Source: Bordetella parapertussis
GTDB lineage: Bacteria > Pseudomonadota > Gammaproteobacteria > Burkholderiales > Burkholderiaceae_B
Direction of reading: 5' to 3'
Assembly (NCBI GenBank): GCA_945895265.1
Contig: CAMDEF010000010.1
Coordinates: forward strand, 1 to 64,000
Length of the DNA: 64,000 nt
The position numbers and the translations under genes were made by a program. How positions within the stretch are numbered: position 1 is the stretch's first letter; each line of letters begins with the position of its first letter. The notes beneath the pieces are model-generated. The model ran no database searches. It was not told where the DNA came from and saw nothing but the letters and a program-made list of their open reading frames with translations. Below, piece after piece: positions 46,315 through 55,559 of the stretch.

Positions 46315-47400
46315 TCAGACCCGCTTGATCGCGATCGCCCCAAATTTCTCGCTGAGATCCCTGGGCAGGTTAGCCACCCGCGCGGCCAGTCTCAGGGCGA
46401 TCTCGCGATATAGGCCGGCGGCCTCACTTTTCGGGTGCGACACCACAATCGGTTGGCCAGCGTCAGCCTGTTCGCGTATTGCCAGCGCTAAGGGTAGGCT
46501 ACCCAGCCACGGTGCTTTGTACTCGGTGGCCATGCGCCTTGCCCCGCCTTGCCCAAAGATCGGCTCGGCGTGCCCGCACTGGCTACAAATATGTAGCGCC
46601 ATATTTTCAACGATGCCCAAAATGGGGACATTCACTTTTTCAAACATCTTCAAGCCTTTGCGGGCATCGATCAAGGCAAGGTCTTGGGGCGTGGTGACAA
46701 TCACCGCGCCCACCACGGGAACACTTTGGGCCAGGGTCAAGGCGATATCCCCCGTACCTGGTGGCATATCGATAATTAAGTAATCCAGATCATCCCAAGC
46801 AGTTTGGCGCAACAACTGCTCAAGCGCCTGAACCACCATGGGGCCGCGCCAAATCGCCGGCGTGTCGTCATTCATCAAAAAACCGATTGAATTCGCCTGC
46901 AACCCGTGGCCTAGGATCGGAACCATTTTTTTACCGTCAAGACTGGCTGGTTTTACCGATACCCCAAGCAACAGCGGCACACTTGGCCCATAGATGTCGG
47001 CATCCAACAAGCCAACACGCGCACCCTCAGCCTGCAGCGCCAAGGCCAGATTGACAGCCGTTGTACTCTTACCGACCCCGCCCTTGCCCGAGGCGACCGC
47101 AATAATGTTACGCACGCCCTCAACCCGCGTGACACCCGCTTGCACGGCGTGCGCTGCGATCTTGGCGCTGATCTGTACGTCGGGGCTAGACACCCCACGC
47201 GCCTTAAGCGCGGCGTAAATCTGACCGCGTAATCCATCAAGCTGGCTGGTCACCGGATAGCCTAGTTCAACGCGGACACTGACGTATTCACCCACCAGTT
47301 GGATTTGGCCGTCTTTAACAACCGACCCAATCGAGCGCCCAGTGTTGGGGTCAATCACGGTTTCAAGCCCCTCACGCACCTCGGCCAGCGTTACACTCAT
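46315..47400 (-). CDS. apbC: Iron-sulfur cluster carrier ATPase Mrp/ApbC
   Basis: 361 residues. An N-terminal MIP18-like domain (to about residue 80) precedes a deviant Walker A loop VASGKGGVGKSTTAVNLALA and the conserved DADIYGPSVPLLLG. The CxxC that carries the cluster is in HICSQCGHAEPIFGQGG. It carries and transfers Fe-S clusters to apoproteins. It usually lies beside metG in betaproteobacteria; here metG is about 1.6 kb away and divergent. Confidence 0.95.
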   Translation of the reverse strand: MSVTLAEVREGLETVIDPNTGRSIGSVVKDGQIQLVGEYVSVRVELGYPVTSQLDGLRGQIYAALKARGVSSPDVQISAKIAAHAVQAGVTRVEGVRNIIAVASGKGGVGKSTTAVNLALALQAEGARVGLLDADIYGPSVPLLLGVSVKPASLDGKKMVPILGHGLQANSIGFLMNDDTPAIWRGPMVVQALEQLLRQTAWDDLDYLIIDMPPGTGDIALTLAQSVPVVGAVIVTTPQDLALIDARKGLKMFEKVNVPILGIVENMALHICSQCGHAEPIFGQGGARRMATEYKAPWLGSLPLALAIREQADAGQPIVVSHPKSEAAGLYREIALRLAARVANLPRDLSEKFGAIAIKRV

Positions 47401-47442
47401 GGGTATTCCTCTGTCATGTTTTCCCTATTTTAGGCTTGCAAT

Positions 47443-47712
47443 ATGCTATTTCTACTCCAACGACTAGTTAGGCTTGTAGCGTTTGTCTTCCTAGCGCTAA
47501 TCGGCATGTTTATGGCCGTTGTGTTTGTCGCTTCAACCATTGTCGCAGTCGCGATTTTGGTCGTGGTGGCGCGCTTACGAGGCAAAACATTCTCGGCTAA
47601 AGAATATTGGATGGCGCGCAGCGCACGACGCAAACCAATTTTGAAGAGCGGCTCTTTTTCAACGAAAAACAGCGCCGACGTCACCGACGTCAAGGCCCGC
47701 GATATTTCTTAA
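47443..47712 (+). CDS. Small uncharacterised membrane protein
   Basis: 89 residues. A long hydrophobic stretch (residues 4-44, room for one or two helices) is followed by a basic polar tail (RLRGKTFSAKEYWMARSARR). No family recognised. It starts 42 bp from the divergent apbC start and precedes the chromate transporter pair. The frame is supported by its membrane pattern and by strand context only. Confidence 0.55.
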   Translation: MLFLLQRLVRLVAFVFLALIGMFMAVVFVASTIVAVAILVVVARLRGKTFSAKEYWMARSARRKPILKSGSFSTKNSADVTDVKARDIS

Positions 47713-47797
47713 GCTCCTCGATTCATCATGCCAGCCTGTTCACGCTTGATTTGTTTGAGCCACAAGTACGCCTAGCCACCATCCATTGCATCGACTC

Positions 47798-48346
47798 ATG
47801 ACTGCCCCCCAACGCTCGATTAGTTTGTTTGAACTGTTTAAAGGGTTCGCCACCATCGGTGTCCTAGGCTTTGGCGGGGTTGCCGTCATGGCGCGACACG
47901 TGATTGTTGAACAATATCAGTGGCTCACCGAAAAAGAATACGCAACCATTTTGGGCATGGGACAAGTCTTGCCCGGTGCCAATGTCGTGAACGCCTCAGT
48001 CGTGATTGGCGACCGCTTTCAAGGGCCGAAAGGGTCGATCGTCTGCGTGCTCGGCATCATGGTGCTGCCAATCATGATTTTGCTGGCGTTTGCCATGCTT
48101 TACGACAAATTTGCTCAACTTCCCGCCGTCAACGTCGCGCTCACAGGGGCCGGTGCTGCAGCCGCTGGGATGGTGCTGGCCACTGGTCTCAAAATGGCGA
48201 TCAAGGTCAAACTCGACTTAGCGGGCTGGCTCATCGCTGGCTTCGCAATCCTGGGGATTTTGGTCTGGCAACTGCCTATGGTGTACGTCGTACTGGCCTT
48301 GATCCCCACAGCCCTCGTCATCACCGCATGGTTGGGTAAAAAATGA
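47798..48346 (+). CDS. Chromate transporter family protein, N-terminal half (short CHR)
   Basis: 182-residue membrane protein. The motif FATIGVLGFGGVAVMARHVI and the following GMGQVLPGANVVNASVVIGD are those of the N-terminal CHR half. Start at ATG 47798, not the TTG further upstream. It overlaps the next gene by 4 bp. Split, two-gene CHR proteins form heterodimers for chromate export in some species; many are of unknown substrate. Confidence 0.88.
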   Translation: MTAPQRSISLFELFKGFATIGVLGFGGVAVMARHVIVEQYQWLTEKEYATILGMGQVLPGANVVNASVVIGDRFQGPKGSIVCVLGIMVLPIMILLAFAMLYDKFAQLPAVNVALTGAGAAAAGMVLATGLKMAIKVKLDLAGWLIAGFAILGILVWQLPMVYVVLALIPTALVITAWLGKK

Positions 48347-48894
48347 GCGAACCCAGTGTCTTAGGCCAGTTAGCCCGCAGCTTCGCGATGATTTCGCTCA
48401 TCGCCATTGGCGGCATCAATGCCGTGCTGCCTGCGCTTCGCGACGTTGTGGTCGACACGATGCGCTGGATGGACGACGCCACCTTTATGCAACTGTTTGC
48501 CATTGCACAAATCACGCCGGGCCCGAACGTTGTGATCGTGAGCTTAGTCGGCTGGCAAATTGCCGGGTTTGCCGGCTTGTTGGTTGCCACGCTCGCCATG
48601 CTTGTGCCAGCCTGCCTGCTCGCTTTTTTAGTCGGGCGCTTAGCCAATCGACTCGAAGGCAGCAAAGGTCTGCGCCTGGCGCAAAATGCATTGGTGCCGG
48701 TCGCGATCGGCCTCATCCTCGCAGGAGGCTTAGACTTAAGCCACGCCGCTTACCGAGGCTGGCTCACGCCCCTCATCGTGGCAGCCAATGTCGCTGGTAT
48801 TCTCTTCACCAAGCTCAATCCCGTTTGGGGGTTGATGGCCAGCGCCTTAGTCGCCTTGGCGGCCCATTATTCGGGCCTGTTTGTTTTAAGCTGA
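48343..48894 (+). CDS. Chromate transporter family protein, C-terminal half (short CHR)
   Basis: 183 residues. SFAMISLIAIGGINAVLPAL and FAIAQITPGPNVVIVSLVGW are the second CHR half motifs. It is translationally coupled to the first half and should work with it. No chrB regulator is nearby. Confidence 0.88.
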   Translation: MSEPSVLGQLARSFAMISLIAIGGINAVLPALRDVVVDTMRWMDDATFMQLFAIAQITPGPNVVIVSLVGWQIAGFAGLLVATLAMLVPACLLAFLVGRLANRLEGSKGLRLAQNALVPVAIGLILAGGLDLSHAAYRGWLTPLIVAANVAGILFTKLNPVWGLMASALVALAAHYSGLFVLS

Positions 48895-49048
48895 GCCACG
48901 GCAGCGCTGGGCTACGTCTCTTTAAGAGATCCAAACGTCTCTAGCCTCTGAGCAATACTGTCAACCTGAGCACGGCCACGCCCTCAGCAGCCAGACCGCG
49001 GTTGACCTTGTTAAACTCGCAAGCTTGACTCTCTTACCAGCGCCCGCC

Positions 49049-51130
49049 ATGTCACGCACCCTGTTCGTCACCACTGCCCTGCCCTATGCCAATGGTTCAT
49101 TTCACATTGGCCACATCATGGAGTACATCCAAGCTGATATCTGGGTACGTGCCATGCGCATGGCTGGCCACACTGTGCACTTTGTAGGCGCTGACGACAC
49201 ACACGGCGCACCCGTCATGCTGAAGGCCGAAGCCGAAGGGATCACGCCCAAGCAACTGGTCGAGCGCATCGGTGCTGAGCGCCCGCAGTACCTGCAAGGG
49301 TTTCAAATTGAATTTGACCACTGGCATTCGACTGACTCACCTGAAAACGTAGAGTTGTCGCAAGACATCTATCGCAAATTACGCGCGGCAGGCCTGATCA
49401 GCACTCGCGAAATCGAACAATTTTACGACCCTGTTAAGGGGATGTTTTTAGCTGATCGTTACATCAAGGGCGAGTGCCCCAAGTGCCACGCCAAAGATCA
49501 ATATGGTGACTCTTGCGAGGCCTGTGGTGCAGTCTATGCCCCGACTGATTTAATCGAGCCTTACTCAACGCTCACCAACGCGCGGCCCGTGCTCAAAACG
49601 TCTGAGCATTATTTCTTTCAATTGTCTGACCCACGCTGCATTGATTTTTTACAAAAGTGGACAACCGGCAGTAACGCTCAGGGTCATAAACATTTACAAG
49701 CTGAAGTCTTAGCCAAAACACGCGAGTGGCTTGGCAGCGGTGATGAAAAAGCCAATCTTGGCGATTGGGATATTTCGCGCGATGCCCCCTATTTTGGGAT
49801 CGAAATCCCTGATGCACCAGGCAAGTACTTTTATGTTTGGCTCGATGCCCCTGTCGGCTATCTTGCCTCACTGAAATCGTATTGCGCCAAAATTGGCGTC
49901 GACTTTGAAACGCTGCTTGACCCAAACGGCACGACCGAGCAAGTGCACTTTATCGGCAAAGACATTATCTATTTTCACGCTCTGTTTTGGCCTGCCACCT
50001 TGCAATTTTCAGGCCGCAAAACGCCCGATCAACTCAATGTGCATGGATTTATTACGGTCAGTGGCGAAAAAATGTCAAAAAGCCGTGGCACCGGGATTTC
50101 GCCTCTGCGCTACCTCGAACTTGGCATGAACGCCGAGTGGATGCGCTATTACATCGCGGCCAAACTCAATGCGCGAGTTGAAGACATTGACTTTAATCCC
50201 GATGACTTCATTGCCAGGGTGAACAGCGACTTGGTTGGCAAGTACATCAATATTGCGAGCCGAGCCGCCAATTTCATTAGCAAATATTTTGACGGACAAC
50301 TTGCCTACCCCGACGATGCTGCCTTATTGGGCAGCAACTGGGCACAAGCAGCAGACCGCATTCGCGCCGATCTTGAGGCGCGCGAATACGGTCGCGCGAT
50401 TCGCGAAATCATGGCGCATGCCGATCAAATCAACCAAGCCTTCGATGCGGCCCAACCCTGGCTGATCGCCAAAACCCTGGCGTCTGCCGAGCCCTCGCAG
50501 CGCGCCGCACTACAGCACATCTGCTCGGCGGCGCTGGCCGGTTTCAAAGCCTTATCAGTCATGCTGGCACCGATCTTGCCCGCCTTGTCACAACGTGTCG
50601 CCACTGAATTATTTGGTCAAGCCAGCAACTTTGTTTGGGCCGATGCAGGCGTACTGCCCACCCAAATCAACCCCTTCAAGCATTTGATGCAACGGGTTGA
50701 GCCGACGATGTTGGATGCGTTGTTTGAGATCCCGGCGCAGGATGAAGCGCCTAAGCAAGCTGTTATTCCAGGCGGCGAGCCGCTCGCCCCCACCATCACG
50801 ATTGATGATTTCGTCAAAATCGATCTGCGGGTTGCACGGATCGTCAACTGCGAACAGGTTGAGGGTTCAACCAAGCTCTTGAGGCTGACGCTCGATGTGG
50901 GTGAAGGCCGCCTGCGCAATGTGTTTTCTGGGATTAAATCTGCCTACACGCCCGAGCAATTGATCGGACGCCTGACCGTCGTCGTCGCCAACTTAGCGCC
51001 TCGCAAGATGAAGTTTGGTATCTCTGAGGGCATGGTGTTGGCGGCCAGCCATTTTGACGAAAAAGTCGACACCGGCATCTATGTGCTTGACCCGTCGTCA
51101 GGCGCGCAGCCAGGCATGCGGATTCATTAA
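49049..51130 (+). CDS. metG: Methionyl-tRNA synthetase
   Basis: 693 residues from [20 protein letters not shown]. Class I synthetase with the HIGH motif HIGHIMEY, a zinc knuckle with CPKC and CEAC pairs (about residues 145-165), KMSKS in [13 protein letters not shown] and a C-terminal EMAP-like tRNA-binding domain (about residues 590-693, [20 protein letters not shown]). A TTG start at 49025 would add eight residues and is less likely. Confidence 0.97.
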   Translation: MSRTLFVTTALPYANGSFHIGHIMEYIQADIWVRAMRMAGHTVHFVGADDTHGAPVMLKAEAEGITPKQLVERIGAERPQYLQGFQIEFDHWHSTDSPENVELSQDIYRKLRAAGLISTREIEQFYDPVKGMFLADRYIKGECPKCHAKDQYGDSCEACGAVYAPTDLIEPYSTLTNARPVLKTSEHYFFQLSDPRCIDFLQKWTTGSNAQGHKHLQAEVLAKTREWLGSGDEKANLGDWDISRDAPYFGIEIPDAPGKYFYVWLDAPVGYLASLKSYCAKIGVDFETLLDPNGTTEQVHFIGKDIIYFHALFWPATLQFSGRKTPDQLNVHGFITVSGEKMSKSRGTGISPLRYLELGMNAEWMRYYIAAKLNARVEDIDFNPDDFIARVNSDLVGKYINIASRAANFISKYFDGQLAYPDDAALLGSNWAQAADRIRADLEAREYGRAIREIMAHADQINQAFDAAQPWLIAKTLASAEPSQRAALQHICSAALAGFKALSVMLAPILPALSQRVATELFGQASNFVWADAGVLPTQINPFKHLMQRVEPTMLDALFEIPAQDEAPKQAVIPGGEPLAPTITIDDFVKIDLRVARIVNCEQVEGSTKLLRLTLDVGEGRLRNVFSGIKSAYTPEQLIGRLTVVVANLAPRKMKFGISEGMVLAASHFDEKVDTGIYVLDPSSGAQPGMRIH

Positions 51131-51133
51131 GAC

Positions 51134-51207
51134 TGGAGCGGGTGATGGGAATCGAACCCACGCCTGAGGCTTGGGAAGCCGCCGTTCTGCCATTGAACTA
51201 CACCCGC
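51134..51207 (-). tRNA. glyU: tRNA-Gly (anticodon CCC)
   Basis: 74 nt including encoded CCA. Acceptor GCGGGTG/CACCCGC, D arm GTTCAATGGCAGAAC, anticodon loop TTCCCAA (CCC) and T arm GTGGGTTCGATTCCCAT. The anticodon stem GCGGC/GCCTC has a C-U mismatch at positions 28-42, which is unusual in an otherwise sound tRNA. Confidence 0.9.
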
Positions 51208-51252
51208 TCTGGCGCTCAGTCGAAACGGATTATACGAGATCATGACCAAACA

Positions 51253-51276
51253 GTCTGACAGACTGGGCTGTCAGAC
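51253..51276 (+). promoter_or_regulatory. 9-bp hairpin just upstream of thiS
   Basis: GTCTGACAG, 6-nt loop, CTGTCAGAC, ending 16 nt before the thiS ATG at 51292. No U-run follows. It could be an operator, a translation-control hairpin or a relic of a terminator for the tRNA on the other strand. No TPP riboswitch is seen. Confidence 0.5.
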
Positions 51277-51291
51277 ACTACAATGCTCGGC

Positions 51292-51492
51292 ATGGAAATC
51301 GTACTTAATGGTCAGGCAAAAATCTTAGCCGGCCCCCTCTCTGTTGCCGCGCTTGTTGCCGAGCTTGGCTTTACCGGTAAACGCATCGCGGTCGAGCGCA
51401 ATGGCGAAATCGTACCTAAAAGCGCGCATGCTCAGGTGATGATCGCTGCGGGCGATCGTCTCGAAATCGTCGTCGCCGTGGGCGGGGGCTAG
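51292..51492 (+). CDS. thiS: Sulfur carrier protein ThiS
   Basis: 66 residues from [14 protein letters not shown]; an ATG three codons earlier (51283) is also possible. Ubiquitin-like carrier whose C-terminal Gly-Gly (VVAVGGG) is thiocarboxylated to donate sulfur for the thiazole of thiamine. Its partner thiG, which commonly follows in Burkholderiales, is missing here: the next gene, trmB, begins 3 bp after the stop. Confidence 0.9.
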   Translation: MEIVLNGQAKILAGPLSVAALVAELGFTGKRIAVERNGEIVPKSAHAQVMIAAGDRLEIVVAVGGG

Positions 51493-51494
51493 GC

Positions 51495-52163
51495 GTGCAC
51501 CCAACTCATATCCGTAGTTTTGTGAACCGGCGTAGTCACATTACGCAAGGTCAGCAAGAGGCGCTTGATGCCTTTTTAACCAAATGGTCGTTGGCCTACC
51601 GCCCCAGTCTGTTGAACTTGACTGAAACCTTTGAGCGCGAAGCACCGACGATTCTAGAAATTGGCTTTGGTATGGGCGAAACCACTGAAAAAATTGCGCT
51701 TGCCCGACCAAGCGATAATTTTTTGGGTGTCGAAGTGTTTAACGCTGGTGTCGGCGCCTTACTCAAACGCATTGAAGCGTCAAACCTCAACAATATTCGT
51801 ATTATTCAGCACGATGCCGTTGAGGTCTTGCGCGATATGCTTGCCCCGCAAAGCCTGGCTGGCGTGCATATTTATTTTCCGGATCCGTGGCCCAAAACTC
51901 GCCACCATAAACGGCGCTTAATTCAACCACCCTTAATTGAGCTACTGGCCAGTCGCATGGCGCCGGGCGCCTATATTCACTGCGCAACCGACTGGGAACA
52001 CTACGCCGAACAAATGTTAGCTGTACTGTCGGCCGAACCAAGCCTGCAAAACACCTGTGAGGGCTTTGCGCCACGGCCTGATTTCAGGCCACTCACTAAA
52101 TTTGAAAACCGCGGCTTGCGTTTAGGCCACGGCGTATGGGATGTCATTTTTAAAAAGCGTTAA
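51495..52163 (+). CDS. trmB: tRNA (guanine-N7)-methyltransferase
   Basis: 222 residues with GTG start at 51495. SAM-dependent; methylates G46 of tRNA. Signatures: [34 protein letters not shown], and the [17 protein letters not shown] segment typical of TrmB. It follows thiS by 2 bp and its stop overlaps the ffh stop on the opposite strand by 4 bp. Confidence 0.96.
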   Translation: MHPTHIRSFVNRRSHITQGQQEALDAFLTKWSLAYRPSLLNLTETFEREAPTILEIGFGMGETTEKIALARPSDNFLGVEVFNAGVGALLKRIEASNLNNIRIIQHDAVEVLRDMLAPQSLAGVHIYFPDPWPKTRHHKRRLIQPPLIELLASRMAPGAYIHCATDWEHYAEQMLAVLSAEPSLQNTCEGFAPRPDFRPLTKFENRGLRLGHGVWDVIFKKR

Positions 52164-53572
52164 CGCCCAAAGCCGCCAAGTTTGCCTAGGTTTTTCATGC
52201 CACCCATGGCACGCATCATTTTGGCCATGCCGCCTTTTTTCATTTGCTTCATCATGCCCTGCATTTGCTCAAACTGATTGAGCATGCGATTGACCTCTTG
52301 CACGGGCACGCCGGCCCCCGCCGCGATGCGACGCTTACGCGACGCTTTGAGTAACTCGGGTTTGCTGCGCTCAAGAGGCGTCATTGAATTGATGATGCCT
52401 TCGGTGCGGCGCATTTGTTTTTCGGCCTGACCGCTTTGCAACTGACCCGCCGCTTGTGCAAATTGCGCAGGCAGTTTTTCGAGCATTGAACTCATGTCAC
52501 CCATTTTTTTCACTTGGGCGAGCTGCTCTTTAAAATCATTTAAATCAAACTTATCGCCTGATTTAATCTTTGCCGCAAGCTTGTTGGCCTCGGCAACATC
52601 AATATTTTGCTGAGCCTGCTCAACGAGCGACAAAATATCGCCCATGCCCAACACCCGTTGGGCCATACGCTCGGGGTGAAAGGGCTCAAGACCATCGAGC
52701 TTTTCAGAGACACCCACAAACTTCAAAGGCTTGCCTGTGACGTGACGCACCGACAAGGCCGCGCCACCGCGCGCATCACCGTCAAGCTTAGTCAGTACAA
52801 CCCCAGTTAACGGTAAGGCGTCAGCAAAAGCACGTGCCGTATTGACAGCGTCTTGACCCTGCATGGCGTCAACCACAAACAGCGTTTCGATCGGATTAAG
52901 CACGTCATGCAACTGACGAATTTCAAGCATCATCTCTTCGTCGATGCCTAAACGACCTGCCGTATCGACAATCAGCACATCAAAATGATGGCGCTTGGCG
53001 TAATCGAGTGCCGAACGCGCGATATCAACGGGTTTTTGAGTAGGATCCGAGGCGATCCACTCAACCCCTACCTGCGCCGCCACGGTTTTTAGCTGCTCGA
53101 TTGCGGCTGGGCGATAGACGTCGGCACTGACTACGGCAACTTTCTTTTTGCCAGTTTTGCGACCATGCGCAACGTGACCGCCCTCGTTCAGCCAGCGGGC
53201 CAACTTACCTGTGGTGGTGGTTTTACCCGCACCTTGCAAACCGGCCATTAAAATGATGGCGGGCGGCTGCATCGCTAAGGACAGCTCACTGGAGTCTGGG
53301 CCCAAATCGCCGCCCATCAACGCCGTCAGTTCTTTGTGCACCACGCCCACAAGGGCTTGGCCCGGCGACAAGCTGCCCACGACTTCTGCACCCAGAGCCT
53401 TTTCTTTCACGTTGGCCACAAACTCGCGCACAACCGGCAGCGAGACATCCGCCTCGAGCAGGGCTAAACGCACCTCACGCAACATCTCTTGCGTGTTGGC
53501 TTCAGTCAGGCGGGCTTCGCCCCGAATAGTCTTGACGACTCGGGATAGTCGTTGGGTTAGATTTTCAAGCAT
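52160..53572 (-). CDS. ffh: Signal recognition particle protein Ffh
   Basis: 470 residues. SRP GTPase that targets nascent membrane proteins. The N domain leads to the G motifs [32 protein letters not shown] and [15 protein letters not shown], then the methionine-rich M domain ending [17 protein letters not shown], which binds 4.5S RNA and signal sequences. Convergent with trmB and divergent from the ypjD-like gene. Confidence 0.97.
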   Translation of the reverse strand: MLENLTQRLSRVVKTIRGEARLTEANTQEMLREVRLALLEADVSLPVVREFVANVKEKALGAEVVGSLSPGQALVGVVHKELTALMGGDLGPDSSELSLAMQPPAIILMAGLQGAGKTTTTGKLARWLNEGGHVAHGRKTGKKKVAVVSADVYRPAAIEQLKTVAAQVGVEWIASDPTQKPVDIARSALDYAKRHHFDVLIVDTAGRLGIDEEMMLEIRQLHDVLNPIETLFVVDAMQGQDAVNTARAFADALPLTGVVLTKLDGDARGGAALSVRHVTGKPLKFVGVSEKLDGLEPFHPERMAQRVLGMGDILSLVEQAQQNIDVAEANKLAAKIKSGDKFDLNDFKEQLAQVKKMGDMSSMLEKLPAQFAQAAGQLQSGQAEKQMRRTEGIINSMTPLERSKPELLKASRKRRIAAGAGVPVQEVNRMLNQFEQMQGMMKQMKKGGMAKMMRAMGGMKNLGKLGGFGR

Positions 53573-53600
53573 GGCAACCGTTTCGCTTTACACTAGACAC

Positions 53601-54455
53601 ATGTCTCCCCCCATTGTATTTCACTCCCTCGCCGCTTTGGCCTATTCATTGCTGGCCCTTGCACTTTGGCGGGGCTTCGCAGCTCGCCAGCCCAACGTGC
53701 AGATCGGACAACTGGCGCGAGTCGGTCTTTTTGCAGCGATCGTGCTCCACGGCTACGCCCTGCATCAATCGATTTTGTTCGATCAGCGCCTGCAACTGAG
53801 CTGGGCGTTAGCGCTTTCAACTGCCGTTTGGCTTGGAATGATCGTCTTTTGGCTTGAAAGCTTGATTATTCGTATTGATGGCCTTCAATTATTACTCTTG
53901 CCCACAGGCGCAGTCAGCTGTTTGCTGGTCGCTTTATTTCCAAAAGAGCAACTGGTGGCGCATGCGGTCGACCCCGCACTGCGCATTCACCTGCTCATTG
54001 CTCTGTCAGCCTATGGCCTGGTCACCATCGCCGCGCTGCAAGCCATTTTAATGTCGGCGATCGACCGTCGGCTGCATTTTCCGTTGGCAGCGGCGCGCGA
54101 AGCCAAAGGCGTGAGGGTGGCACTGGGCCGAATCCTCGATGCTCAACCCCCCTTGCTCGCACAAGAACAGGTGCTCTTTAGAGTCATCTGGGTCGCGTTT
54201 GCCTTGCTCACCTTAGCGGTAGTGTCGGGATCCTTAATTTCGGTTGCCACGACCGGAAAATGGCTCCCTTTTGACCACAAAACCATTTTCACCCTTCTCT
54301 CGTGGCTAACCTTCGGGATACTATTATTCGGGCGCTACACCCGTGGTTGGCGCGGACGAATTGCGTTACGGTATACCTTACTAGGGTTTGCATTCATCGT
54401 GCTGTCGTACACAGGTAGCCGTTTTGTTGTTGAAGTCATTTTGCAGAGAAGCTAA
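53601..54455 (+). CDS. ypjD: YpjD/CcsA-like cytochrome c assembly family membrane protein
   Basis: 284-residue protein with eight or so hydrophobic helices, of the CcsA/HemX-like family. It has the family order HSLAALAYSLLALALWRG, HGYALHQSILF, LLALSAYGLVTIAALQAIL and a C-terminal FTLLSWLTFGILLFGRYTRG with the WGR-type loop replaced by RYTRGWRGRIALRY. It lies next to ffh in many betaproteobacteria. TACACT ends 6 nt before the ATG, as in higB, but no good -35 box was found. Its role is not established. Confidence 0.85.
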   Translation: MSPPIVFHSLAALAYSLLALALWRGFAARQPNVQIGQLARVGLFAAIVLHGYALHQSILFDQRLQLSWALALSTAVWLGMIVFWLESLIIRIDGLQLLLLPTGAVSCLLVALFPKEQLVAHAVDPALRIHLLIALSAYGLVTIAALQAILMSAIDRRLHFPLAAAREAKGVRVALGRILDAQPPLLAQEQVLFRVIWVAFALLTLAVVSGSLISVATTGKWLPFDHKTIFTLLSWLTFGILLFGRYTRGWRGRIALRYTLLGFAFIVLSYTGSRFVVEVILQRS

Positions 54456-54715
54456 TGGGTAAAGCGCTTTTTTGGGTAACCATCTTTATCGTCGTCATTT
54501 TCGTGACGAGGCTCTTGGCGATTCAAGCGGCCAAAAAACGTCGCCCGCCCCCGCAGGCGCCCTCTACGCAAGGTGAAGCGCCAACTAACTCCGAAGCCAT
54601 GGTGCGCTGCGCTCACTGCGGCGTGCACCTACCTCGCTCTGAAGCGTCGCTCATCGATCAAAATACCTGGTGCAGCTCAGCCCACGCCAGGCTCGGCGTG
54701 CGCGACAGAGACTAA
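54455..54715 (+). CDS. PP0621 family protein
   Basis: 86 residues: one N-terminal membrane helix (FWVTIFIVVIFVTRLLAIQA), a Pro-rich linker, then MVRCAHCGVHLPRSEASLID with a CxxC pair and a third Cys in NTWCSSAHARLG, suggesting a small zinc ribbon. Start and stop of the neighbours overlap (TAATG). Family function unknown; it always travels with ypjD and ampD in this group, which is from memory. Confidence 0.8.
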   Translation: MGKALFWVTIFIVVIFVTRLLAIQAAKKRRPPPQAPSTQGEAPTNSEAMVRCAHCGVHLPRSEASLIDQNTWCSSAHARLGVRDRD

Positions 54716-54802
54716 GCCGTACCGGCGTTCCGATCCTTGGCGCACAACCAACGCACCCATTGATGACCACGAGTGCACCGTTATCTACCAACGCACACAC
54801 TA

Positions 54803-55390
54803 ATGCCTACAGGTTCAACATTCTTCACGGTAGACACGCGGGGCTGGTTAGCGCCAAGCGCAAACGTCGCGCTTCGGCCTTCGCCCAACTTTAACGAGCG
54901 TCCGCCAGGTACTGCGGTGTCTTTGCTCGTTGTTCACAACATCACACTACCACCGGGTCAGTTTGGCACGCCTTACATCACCGATCTATTTTTAAATCAA
55001 CTCGATATTTCTGCAGACCCGTGGTTCGTGAATGTCGAGGGTCTAAAGGTTTCGGCCCATTTCGTGATTGATCGGCTTGGACACATCACCCAGTTTGTGT
55101 CGTGCGATGAGCGTGCCTGGCATGCTGGCGCCTCATCGTTTGAAGGGCGCGAGCAATGCAATGATTTTTCAATTGGCATTGAGCTAGAAGGCACCGATGA
55201 TTTGCCCTTTGAGGATGCGCAGTACGAGCGCTTAGCAGCGCTCACTCAGTGCCTGCGTGCGCGCTATCCGTTAACCGCGGCAACCGGTCATTCAGACATC
55301 GCTCCCGGGCGTAAAACAGATCCGGGCCTGTTCTTTGACTGGTCACGTTTTCGAGAGTTGGCGCAGTGGCCAGCAGCTCAAGGAAACTAA
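54803..55390 (+). CDS. ampD: 1,6-anhydro-N-acetylmuramyl-L-alanine amidase
   Basis: 195 residues from MPTGSTFFTVDTRGWLAPSA. Cytosolic zinc amidase of peptidoglycan recycling. Zinc and active-site residues lie in LLVVHNITLPPGQFG (His), WHAGASSFEGREQCNDFSIG (His, Glu) and TGHSDIAPGRKTDPGLFFDW (His, Lys, Asp). It acts on anhydro-muropeptides that signal to AmpR in other species. Confidence 0.95.
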   Translation: MPTGSTFFTVDTRGWLAPSANVALRPSPNFNERPPGTAVSLLVVHNITLPPGQFGTPYITDLFLNQLDISADPWFVNVEGLKVSAHFVIDRLGHITQFVSCDERAWHAGASSFEGREQCNDFSIGIELEGTDDLPFEDAQYERLAALTQCLRARYPLTAATGHSDIAPGRKTDPGLFFDWSRFRELAQWPAAQGN

Positions 55391-55559
55391 AGTGCGATGA
55401 AAGGCCCTCAAGACGAGGCTAGCCGCGACAAAGCACGGCTAGTGATGACTCTTTGCGGCTCAGGGCTGCAGCCCAAGCAACCTTCACGTTATTGAAGGCC
55501 TGTGATGATTCACTGCCGCGGCTAGGGCTCTGCGTGTAGGCAAAGCCCCTGCGTCACAA

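Noticed and set aside
53589-53600. Leaderless promoter for the ypjD-like gene
   Set aside because: TACACT lies 6 nt before the ATG but no acceptable -35 box is present at 16-18 bp.
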